In this document: in pieces, positions 1-6,529 of the stretch
How the letters are laid out: the number at the start of each line of letters is the position of its first letter
Numbering within the stretch: position 1 is the first letter of the stretch
From: an uncultured bacterium
Lineage (GTDB): Bacteria > Bacteroidota > Bacteroidia > Bacteroidales > JACABE01
Assembly: GCA_903911455.1 (NCBI GenBank)
Contig: CAIWDQ010000397.1
Coordinates: forward strand, 1 to 13,025
Reading direction: 5' to 3'
Length of the DNA: 13,025 bases
The notes under the pieces: generated by a model
What the model saw: the letters and a program-made list of their open reading frames with translations, nothing else
Databases searched by the model: none
What the model was told of the DNA's origin: nothing
Position numbers and translations under genes: made by a program

Positions 1-79
1 ACAATTGATAAAAGGACTCAATTTTACTAAATACTCATATTGCCCTGATATTTAATACATAATTCCTTAAAAACAGAAT

Positions 80-331
80 CTCAGCAAGTGATAATGACAT
101 CTCAGCAAGTGATAATGGCGTCTCAGCAAGTGATAATGTCATCTCAGCAAGTGACTTTGACACTCCAGCAAGTGATAATAGCAAAAATATCATCAAAAAG
201 AACGACTCAAGCAGTGACTTTTTCTCCTCAGCAAGTAAAAATAGCTTTTGAGCAAGTGAAAATGACGACTCAGCAAGTGAAAAGAACGACTCAGCAAGTG
301 AAAAGAACAACTCAGCAAGTGATAATGACAA
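80..331. repeat. 21-bp repeat array 1 (12 units)
   Basis: Twelve units start at 80, 101, 122, 143, 164, 185, 206, 227, 248, 269, 290 and 311, exactly 21 bp apart with no slip. Each has an 11-bp core, CTCAGCAAGTG, followed by a 10-bp variable tail. The core is perfect in seven units, has one to a few changes in four more (164, 206, 227, 248), and is lost in the unit at 185, which still keeps the 21-bp phase. Tails recur in non-adjacent units: AAAAGAACGA follows the cores at 185 and 269, and near-identical ATAATGACAT and ATAATGACAA follow the first and last. The array lies about 250 bp upstream of mutS2. Because 21 is a multiple of 3, some frames stay open as heptapeptide repeats. The only starts are GTG or TTG codons at or inside the array, so I treat it as non-coding. 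Function unknown. Confidence 0.93.
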
Positions 332-466
332 CTATTTATCCAAATATGACTACCTGTTAAGCGTCCGTAAAAACTCAATACTTTTTTAGAATACCCCATA
401 ATTCATTTAAATAAATATATCAGAAAATATGCGAACAACAGTTAGCTATTTACCTAATAATTGTAT

Positions 467-537
467 TCCTAAAAGCCTAATAGCCTACATCCTAAAAGCC
501 TTTTCCCTTATTGCCTATTGCCTATTGCCTGTTGCCT
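467..537. repeat. short direct and 7-bp tandem repeats upstream of mutS2
   Basis: The 12-mer TCCTAAAAGCCT occurs at 467-478 and again at 490-501. It is followed by a 7-bp tandem repeat, ATTGCCT at 510, 517 and 524, with a fourth copy starting with G at 531. The tract ends about 23 bp before the -7 element of the mutS2 promoter, so copy-number change could alter the upstream promoter region. That is inference only. Simple 7-8-bp tandem tracts recur elsewhere in this window (12666-12705, 12917-12944). The rest of 332-581 shows no gene or other structure that I can support. Confidence 0.8.
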
Positions 538-560
538 TTCTTTCATAAGCTAATTTTCCT

Positions 561-568
561 TATCTTTG
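561..568 (+). promoter_or_regulatory. Bacteroidota -7 promoter element for mutS2
   Basis: TATCTTTG matches the Bacteroidota housekeeping -7 consensus TAnnTTTG exactly. A near match to the -33 box TTTG (TTTC, 537-540) lies 20 bp upstream. The start codon is only 13 bp downstream of the element, so the leader would be very short. Confidence 0.6.
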
Positions 569-581
569 CAAAAAAAATAAA

Positions 582-3011
582 TTGATATATCCTTCTAACA
601 TAGAAACTAAATTAGGTTTTGATACGATCAGACAATTGTTGAAGAACGAATGTATTAGTCAACTTGGCGTAAAGTTGATTGATAACATTGGGTTTAAAGT
701 TAATTATGATCAGATTAATACCTTGCTTGACCAAACCGAAGAGTTTCGTCAGATTTTATTATTTGATAACAATTTCCCTTCACAAGATTATTTTGATTTG
801 ACCGATGAGATAGATAGAATCCGTGTTATCGGTACATTTATTAGTCAGGAACCCCTCTTTGAACTCAAACTTTCGTTAAATACAATTATAGATTGTCTTA
901 AGTTTTTGAATACAGATACTGATGAGATAAAATACACTGAACTTCATAAATTATCTGCAAATGTTTTTATTGATAAAGGTTTAATAAAATCAATTAGCAG
1001 AATAATGGATGATAAAGGAGAGATAAATGACGATGCCTCTTCTGAGTTAAAATCAATTCGTAAAGCACTTAAACAAAAGACAGCTAATGCTGAAAAGAAA
1101 TTAAATCAAACTTTAAATCAAGCAAAGAAAGAAGGCTGGACTCCAGATGATGTTACTGTTACTATCCGTAACGGACGTGCAGTAATCCCAATTAATGCAA
1201 CTAATAAAAGAAAGATAAGAGGCTTTGTTCATGATGCATCTGCAACAGGACAAACTTTTTACATTGAGCCAGAGGAAGTTTTTGAACTTAATAATGAGAT
1301 TCGTGAGCTTGAAAATGACGAACGTATTGAGATCATTAAGATTCTTACAGAACTTACCGATTATATGCGTCCTTTCAGCCATGAACTTAAGAATGCATAC
1401 CATTTTCTTGCTTTGATGGATTTCATCAGAGCTAAAGCAAAGTTCGCAATTTCAATTGAAGCCGTTAAACCATTGTTTAATAATAAGCCAATCATTGATT
1501 GGTATTTCGCAAAGCATCCATTATTATTCCTTTCGCACAAAGCACAAAAGAAAGTTGTTGAGCCTTTAAAGATTAATCTAAACAATAAAAACAGAATTCT
1601 AATCATCTCAGGCCCAAATGCAGGTGGTAAATCTGTTTGCCTCAAAACTGTCGGATTATTGCAATACATGCTTCAATGTGGTTTGCTTATTCCTATGAAA
1701 GAGACATCTGAAACAGGTATTTTTGAAAATGTTTTTATTGATATCGGCGACGAACAATCTATTGAGAATGATTTAAGCACCTATAGTTCTCATTTATTAA
1801 ACATGAAGACACTTGTTGCTAAAGTTTCTTCCAGCACCTTGTTTCTAATTGATGAATTTGGTGCAGGTACCGAGCCTCAATTAGGTGGAGCTATTGCCGA
1901 AGCTATTCTTGAGCATCTTAACACCAAAAAAGCTTTTGGAGTAGTTACAACTCACTATTCTAATCTTAAGCTTATGGCTGATAATAATGAAGGAATTGTG
2001 AATGGGGCTATGCTTTTTGACACCAAACTTATGCGTCCTTTATATAAGCTTTCAATCGGTAAGCCGGGAAGTTCTTTTGCTTTTGAGATTGCTAATAATA
2101 TAGGTTTACAAAAAGAGATACTTGACCTTGCATCTAATAAATCAGGCAAATCTCATCTTAATTTTGAAAATCAGCTTCAGCAATTAGAAGTAGATAAAGT
2201 AAATATTGCTAAAAAAGAAGCCGAACTTAAAGTTGCTGATGATTTTCTTTCGGATATTATAGATAAATATCAAAAGCTTAATGATGAACTTGAAACCAAT
2301 AAAAGAGCTATCATCAAACAAGCTAAAGATGATGCTAAAGAACTAATCCGACAATCAAATCGTTTAATTGAGAATGCTATCAGAACTATTAAAGAAAGTA
2401 ATGCAGATAAAGATGTTACTAAAGAAGCCAGAGAATCTTTAGATAAATTTGCCGATAAATTAGAACCAAAAGAAAAATCTGAAAAGAAATCTCAACAATC
2501 ATTTAAATATAAAAAACAAGTTGAAGAAGTTGACGAATCTCCCATTCTTATTGGTGATTTCGTTAGAATTATAGGACAGCAAACTGTTGGTGAAGTAGAG
2601 GATATTAAAAATAATAAGGCATTAGTGTTAGCTAATTCTGTAAAAGTTACATTACCTTTAAATCAGCTTGTAAAAGTTTCAAGAAAGGAAGCAAAGCAAC
2701 AAGCCAGACCATCAAAACAAAACACTTATGGCAATGTTATTAGCGATTTAAATGCTAAAGCAGCAGCTTTTAAACCATCAGTTGACTTAAGAGGTAAGCG
2801 TGCAGAAGACTCACTTGCAATAGTTAAGACCTTAATTGATGATGCAATTCTATTAAGTGTTTATGAATTAAAAATACTTCATGGCAAAGGCAATGGCATC
2901 CTTCGTAAAATTATAAGAGAGTACCTTAGAAGCGTTGATGAGGTTAAGAGTTATAAAGATGAACATGTTGAACGTGGTGGTGATGGAATTACATTAGTGT
3001 ATCTTAAATAA
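582..3011 (+). CDS. mutS2: endonuclease MutS2 / ribosome-rescue ATPase
   Basis: 809-residue MutS2. The N-terminus MIYPSNIETKLGFDTIRQLL is typical of the family and fixes the TTG start at 582. There is no MutS mismatch-recognition domain. The core and clamp helices precede an ABC-type ATPase with Walker A GPNAGGKS (344-351) and Walker B LFLIDE (D424, E425). A long, charged, probably coiled-coil stretch follows (about 500-640), then a short basic linker. The C-terminal Smr domain carries VDLRG (734-738) and HGKGNG (from 767). Known roles of the family are suppression of recombination (Helicobacter) and splitting of collided ribosomes (Bacillus, where the Smr domain may also cleave nucleic acid). 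Which applies here cannot be told from sequence. Length and motifs are intact. It has its own promoter and does not overlap the next gene. Confidence 0.96.
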   Translation: MIYPSNIETKLGFDTIRQLLKNECISQLGVKLIDNIGFKVNYDQINTLLDQTEEFRQILLFDNNFPSQDYFDLTDEIDRIRVIGTFISQEPLFELKLSLNTIIDCLKFLNTDTDEIKYTELHKLSANVFIDKGLIKSISRIMDDKGEINDDASSELKSIRKALKQKTANAEKKLNQTLNQAKKEGWTPDDVTVTIRNGRAVIPINATNKRKIRGFVHDASATGQTFYIEPEEVFELNNEIRELENDERIEIIKILTELTDYMRPFSHELKNAYHFLALMDFIRAKAKFAISIEAVKPLFNNKPIIDWYFAKHPLLFLSHKAQKKVVEPLKINLNNKNRILIISGPNAGGKSVCLKTVGLLQYMLQCGLLIPMKETSETGIFENVFIDIGDEQSIENDLSTYSSHLLNMKTLVAKVSSSTLFLIDEFGAGTEPQLGGAIAEAILEHLNTKKAFGVVTTHYSNLKLMADNNEGIVNGAMLFDTKLMRPLYKLSIGKPGSSFAFEIANNIGLQKEILDLASNKSGKSHLNFENQLQQLEVDKVNIAKKEAELKVADDFLSDIIDKYQKLNDELETNKRAIIKQAKDDAKELIRQSNRLIENAIRTIKESNADKDVTKEARESLDKFADKLEPKEKSEKKSQQSFKYKKQVEEVDESPILIGDFVRIIGQQTVGEVEDIKNNKALVLANSVKVTLPLNQLVKVSRKEAKQQARPSKQNTYGNVISDLNAKAAAFKPSVDLRGKRAEDSLAIVKTLIDDAILLSVYELKILHGKGNGILRKIIREYLRSVDEVKSYKDEHVERGGDGITLVYLK

Positions 3012-3021
3012 AAAAAATTAC

Positions 3022-3029
3022 TATCTTTG
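3022..3029 (+). promoter_or_regulatory. Bacteroidota -7 promoter element for the agmatine operon
   Basis: TATCTTTG, an exact TAnnTTTG match and identical to the mutS2 element, lies 10 bp after the mutS2 stop. It predicts a leader of about 60 nt before the GTG at 3098. No good -33 TTTG is visible at the usual spacing. Confidence 0.55.
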
Positions 3030-3097
3030 TCAACTCAAATTAACTTAAAAAAAGAATAATTAGAGACAACATTATTAATTTTAAACATTCTTAAAGA

Positions 3098-3970
3098 GTG
3101 GGAAACAGAAAAGTAAAAATAGGTTTGATACAGATGTCTTGTGTTAGCGACAAGGAATCTAATATCAATAAAGTTATTATTAAAATTAGAGAAGCTGCTC
3201 AAAAAGGTGCTCAGATAATTTGTTTACAAGAATTATTTGCATCATTATACTTTTGTGATGTTGAGGATTATGACAACTTTAAACTCGCTGAAGCAATTCC
3301 CGGCTTAACCACTGATATTTTCAGTAATTTAGCTAAAGAACTTAATGTAGTTATAATAGCTTCATTATTTGAAAAAAGAGCTGAAGGTTTGTATCATAAT
3401 ACAGTTGCAGTTTTAGATGCTGATGGCACATACTTAGGCAAATATCGCAAAAACCACATACCTGATGATCCTGCTTACTACGAAAAATTTTATTTTACTC
3501 CTGGCGATCTTGATTATAAAGTATTCAAAACTAAATATGCTTCAATTGGCACATTAATTTGCTGGGATCAATGGTATCCTGAAGCTGCCCGCATAACTGC
3601 TCTTAAAGGTGCCGAAATATTATTTTATCCTACTGCAATTGGCTGGGCTAAAAGTCAGTCTGATGAAGTAAATACCGAACAATATAATGCATGGCAAACA
3701 ATTCAAAGGAGTCATGCAATTGCTAACGGCGTGCATGTTGTAAGTGTTAACCGTACTGGTAATGAAGGCGAGATGATTTTCTGGGGTGGTTCATTTGTGA
3801 GCAATCCTTTTGGAACAGTTTTATACGAAGCATCCCATGATAAAGAAGAAATTCATGTGCAGGAAGTTGATTTAAACAAAACAAATGAGTATCGTATCCA
3901 CTGGCCTTTTCTACGCGACAGAAGAATAGATACTTACAGCCCAATACTTAAAAGATTTATTGATGAATAA
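3098..3970 (+). CDS. aguB: N-carbamoylputrescine amidase
   Basis: 290-residue carbon-nitrogen hydrolase of the nitrilase superfamily. It hydrolyses N-carbamoylputrescine to putrescine, CO2 and ammonia in the cytoplasm. The catalytic triad is visible: E45 in LQELF, K118 in KYRKNHIPDD and C155 in ICWDQWYPEAAR. The IPDDPAYYEKFYF segment and the WDQWYPEAAR context favour N-carbamoylputrescine amidase over other nitrilase branches. The GTG start at 3098 gives the expected MxxRKVKIGLIQM beginning. Only 12 bp separate its stop from agmatine deiminase, the preceding enzyme of the pathway, so the two are almost certainly co-transcribed. This partnership is the strongest support for the substrate. Confidence 0.95.
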   Translation: MGNRKVKIGLIQMSCVSDKESNINKVIIKIREAAQKGAQIICLQELFASLYFCDVEDYDNFKLAEAIPGLTTDIFSNLAKELNVVIIASLFEKRAEGLYHNTVAVLDADGTYLGKYRKNHIPDDPAYYEKFYFTPGDLDYKVFKTKYASIGTLICWDQWYPEAARITALKGAEILFYPTAIGWAKSQSDEVNTEQYNAWQTIQRSHAIANGVHVVSVNRTGNEGEMIFWGGSFVSNPFGTVLYEASHDKEEIHVQEVDLNKTNEYRIHWPFLRDRRIDTYSPILKRFIDE

Positions 3971-3982
3971 TATATAATTTTT

Positions 3983-5035
3983 ATGGGAATAGATTACACT
4001 AAAACACCACGCGATCTTGGTTATCGCTTTCCGGCTGAATGGGAAAGACATAAAGCTACCTGGCTTAGTTATCCACATAACGAGAACTCCTGGCCCGATA
4101 GAATTAACACAATTTACCCTTCATATCATCAGTTTATAAAAGAACTTACTAAAGGTGAATATGTAAATATTAATGTTCAGAATGATGATATGGTTTTTTT
4201 ATTAAGAAACCAATTTGAGATTATTAATATTGATTTAAATAAGGTTAATTTTTTTATACATCCCACTAATGATGCATGGTGTAGAGATCATGGACCTGCT
4301 TTTTTAATTAATCCTAAGGCAAATCGCAATAAAATTATTGTTGATTGGGAATATAATGCGTGGGGCAATAAGTATCCGTTTGATCTTGACAATAATATAC
4401 CCAAACTTATAGCACGTAAGTTCAACCTGCCTTTCTTTTCTCCGGGAGTTGTAATGGAGGGTGGTTCAGTTGATTTCAATGGCAAAGGAACACTAATTAC
4501 ATCTGAAGCTTGTTTATTAAATGAGAATCGCAATCCGGGCCTCAAAAAAGACGAAATTGAGTTCTATCTGTATCAATATTATGGTGTTGAACAAATTATT
4601 TGGTTAAATGATGGTATTGAAGGTGATGATACCAACGGTCATGTGGACGATATTACACGTTTTGTAAACGAAGATACTGTTGTTACTGTTGTTGAGCCAA
4701 ATAAAGATGATTATAATCATAAACCTTTACTTGAGAATCTAAATATTCTTAAAAAAGTTCGCCTACTTAATGGCAAGCAGCTCAATATAGTTGAACTCCC
4801 AATGCCTGATCCTATTTATATAGAAGATCAGCGGGTTCCAGCATCATATGCCAATTTTTATATTGCGAATGATAGTGTTATCGTTCCAACATACGATTGT
4901 AAATCTGATCAGACAGCTATTGATATCTTAACTAAATGTTTTACTGACCGTAAAGTAATTGGTATTGATTCATCTGACATTATATGGGGCTTGGGAAGTT
5001 TTCATTGTTTAAGCCAGCAAGAGCCCGAAGTTTAA
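3983..5035 (+). CDS. aguA: agmatine deiminase
   Basis: 350-residue enzyme of the peptidyl-arginine-deiminase-like (guanidino-modifying) family. It converts agmatine to N-carbamoylputrescine plus ammonia, supplying the amidase encoded just upstream. Visible active-site segments are CRDHGPAF (C100, D102), EGG at 159-161, DDTNGHVDD with H220 and D222, and the nucleophile C342 in GSFHCLSQQEP near the C-terminus. Positions and order match known agmatine deiminases; the family's usual ARDTGP is CRDHGP here. With the amidase it makes putrescine from agmatine without urea release. The arginine decarboxylase that would supply agmatine is not in the window. Confidence 0.95.
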   Translation: MGIDYTKTPRDLGYRFPAEWERHKATWLSYPHNENSWPDRINTIYPSYHQFIKELTKGEYVNINVQNDDMVFLLRNQFEIINIDLNKVNFFIHPTNDAWCRDHGPAFLINPKANRNKIIVDWEYNAWGNKYPFDLDNNIPKLIARKFNLPFFSPGVVMEGGSVDFNGKGTLITSEACLLNENRNPGLKKDEIEFYLYQYYGVEQIIWLNDGIEGDDTNGHVDDITRFVNEDTVVTVVEPNKDDYNHKPLLENLNILKKVRLLNGKQLNIVELPMPDPIYIEDQRVPASYANFYIANDSVIVPTYDCKSDQTAIDILTKCFTDRKVIGIDSSDIIWGLGSFHCLSQQEPEV

Positions 5036-5047
5036 ACTTTATACAAC

Positions 5048-5055
5048 TATTTTTG
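5048..5055 (+). promoter_or_regulatory. candidate -7 promoter element for the thioredoxin gene
   Basis: TATTTTTG fits TAnnTTTG and lies just after the aguA stop. It would give a leader of about 95 nt before the ATG at 5152. In such AT-rich DNA a chance match is possible, and no clear -33 box is seen. Confidence 0.35.
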
Positions 5056-5151
5056 TTTATAAAATCATTATATATTGATATTGGTATAAGATTTGTAAGC
5101 AAATTAAAATTAAAATAAATATTCAAACATAATAAATTAAAATTAAGATCA

Positions 5152-5568
5152 ATGAAAAAGCTATTTATTATTCCTTTAATACTAATAATTGTATTAACAG
5201 TATTCTCAGTTAAAATTTACAGCCAAAAGGAAGTTAAAACTGAAACCAAACCTAAAGTATTAATACTTACTGATGGTGACTTTGATAAAACAATAAAAAA
5301 AGATATCACTATGGTTGATTTCTGGGCAACCTGGTGCGGTCCATGTCGTCGCCAAGGTCCTATTGTTGATGAAATTGCTAATGAAAATTCCGACAAGAAA
5401 GTTAAAATTTATAAAATGGATGTTGACAAAAACAAAGAAACATCAAATAAATTTGGCATTCATAGTATCCCTACAATCATCATTTTTAAAGATGGCAAAG
5501 AAATTAAACGTTTAGTAGGTTTACAAGATAAAATGACGTTGGTGAATGCATTAAAAGAAGTTAAATAA
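5152..5568 (+). CDS. exported thioredoxin
   Basis: 138 residues. An N-terminal hydrophobic segment (about 4-22, after MKK) reads as a signal peptide or membrane anchor, probably cleaved near YSQ. The rest is a single thioredoxin fold with the redox motif WCGPC (C62, C65) and the cis-proline in HSIPT (P107). The fold therefore probably works outside the cytoplasmic membrane, exchanging disulfides on envelope proteins. There is no lipobox cysteine and no TlpA/ResA-type insertion between the CXXC motif and the cis-Pro, so it resembles plain thioredoxin with an export leader. It is directly followed, with zero intervening bases, by a small membrane protein gene. Confidence 0.92.
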   Translation: MKKLFIIPLILIIVLTVFSVKIYSQKEVKTETKPKVLILTDGDFDKTIKKDITMVDFWATWCGPCRRQGPIVDEIANENSDKKVKIYKMDVDKNKETSNKFGIHSIPTIIIFKDGKEIKRLVGLQDKMTLVNALKEVK

Positions 5569-5802
5569 GTGGAAGATAACAACATTGAAGGCAACAAATT
5601 CATAAACTACCTTAAGCGCAATGTAAGTCGTGCTAATTTATTTGGCATGATAGCTGGCGCAATAGGAGGCTTTCTTTATTATAGCAATGTAAGCTGCAAA
5701 TCAGGCAACTGTAACCTTACTTCCAATCCCTTCCTGATGATTCTGTGGGGAACCGCAGTTGGCTATCTGGTCGGCGACTTCTTTAATAAAAAGAAAACCT
5801 AA
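5569..5802 (+). CDS. small two-helix membrane protein, DUF6132-like
   Basis: 77 residues beginning with GTG immediately after the thioredoxin TAA. Two hydrophobic helices (about 24-39 and 54-71) flank a short loop containing CKSGNC (C43, C48) and TSNP. The arrangement of a glycine-rich first helix, CKSGxC-xxTSNP loop and second helix ending GYLVGD is what I remember of the DUF6132 family. That recognition is from memory, and the function is unknown. The zero-gap junction implies co-translation with the thioredoxin. The two loop cysteines could be a redox partner site, but this is inference from gene order and residues only. Confidence 0.85.
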   Translation: MEDNNIEGNKFINYLKRNVSRANLFGMIAGAIGGFLYYSNVSCKSGNCNLTSNPFLMILWGTAVGYLVGDFFNKKKT

Positions 5803-5857
5803 AATATTCTTCATACAAAATTAAAAGATCCTCTTAACTGAGTATTTTTTTTACCTG

Positions 5858-6253
5858 AAATAGTATAAATATGCGAGGTATAGTATAAATATGCGAGGTA
5901 TAGTATAAATATGCGCCGTATACTATAGTGAGTGCTTCGTATAGTATAATTTTTCCGATGTATAGTATAATTTATTCATCGTATAGTATAGTTAGTGCGC
6001 CGTATACTATAAATTTCCCATCGTATACTATAAATTTCCCATCGTATAGTATAATTTTCCCGATGTATCGGATAGTTTTTCCATCATATACTATAATGAG
6101 TGCGTCGTATAGTGTAATTCTTGCGCCGTATACTATAATTCTCCCGATGTCTCGGATAGTTTTTCCATCATATACTATAATGAGTGCATCTTATAGTGTA
6201 ATTCTTGCATCGTATATTATAATTTTCCCGATGTCTCGGATATTAAAATAAAC
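5858..6253. repeat. 21-bp repeat array 2 (19 units, TATAGTATA core)
   Basis: Units 1-3 (5858, 5878, 5898) are 20 bp. Units 4-19 (5918 to 6233) run at exactly 21 bp. The core is GTATAGTATAA or GTATACTATAA. TATAGTATA and TATACTATA are reverse complements, so the core is a palindrome with a G/C centre that toggles between units. The remaining 10 bases are tails from a small set, such as TTTTTCCGAT, ATTTCCCATC, TGAGTGCGTC and TTCTTGCGCC. Units 8 and 9 are identical. Units 11-14 (6065-6148) recur as units 15-18 (6149-6232) with 7 differences in 84 bp, and a third copy begins at 6233. The array lies downstream of both flanking convergent genes. I found no gene or clear terminator in it. Function unknown. 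Confidence 0.95.
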
Positions 6254-6271
6254 TGAAACGTATAAAAATGC

Positions 6272-6481
6272 GAACGCACGCATAAAAAAGTGGAACGCAC
6301 GCATAGATTTTCCGAACGCACATATAAAAAAGTGGAACGCACGTATAGATTTTCAGAACGCACATATAAAAAAGTGAAACGCACTATTAGATTTCCCGAA
6401 CGCAATTATAAAAAAATGGAACGCACTGATAATTTTAGCGAACGCAACTATAATTATAGCGAGTGCACGATTAATTTTTCG
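6272..6481. repeat. 21-bp repeat array 3 (10 units, GAACGCAC core)
   Basis: Units start at 6272, 6293, 6314, 6335, 6356, 6377, 6398, 6419, 6440 and 6461, always 21 bp apart. The core is GAACGCAC, weaker in the last units. Tails alternate: AAAAAAGTG in units 1, 3 and 5 (and an A-rich variant in 7), and AGATTTTC or similar in units 2, 4 and 6. This makes a 42-bp dimer. An 18-bp linker (6254-6271) joins it to array 2 and resembles both arrays. After 6481 the repeat fades before the M23 stop at 6530. A heptapeptide-repeat frame is open on the plus strand, but its only start is a GTG inside a unit. Function unknown. Confidence 0.93.
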
Positions 6482-6529
6482 GATAACTATATTATTGAAA
6501 TAAATAAAGGGATTAACAGAAATCAGCTA

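Noticed and set aside
1..79. C-terminus of a gene entering from the left
   Set aside because: Plus frames end at a stop within 30 to 55 bases and give short peptides without a recognisable motif. It could be a gene tail but cannot be supported.
35..331. Minus-strand 98-residue protein with SLAE heptads
   Set aside because: It is a translation of the 21-bp repeat, starts at a TTG directly after a TAG, and has no promoter or non-repeat domain. Core wobble positions are invariant, as expected for DNA-level repeats.
5831..5852. Terminator after the DUF6132-like gene
   Set aside because: There is a T-run at 5845-5852, but the only hairpin before it is CTC/GAG with a short loop, too weak to call.
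5858..6253. Series of sigma-70 -10 boxes (TATAAT-like) in array 2
   Set aside because: GTATAATTT-like words come with the repeat core. Bacteroidota promoters use TAnnTTTG, and the array lies between convergent genes.
80..6481. CRISPR array
   Set aside because: The period is 21 bp, the constant part is 8-11 bp, and the variable parts are short, similar to each other and reused. CRISPR repeats are about 23-47 bp with unique spacers of about 30 bp. No cas gene is present.
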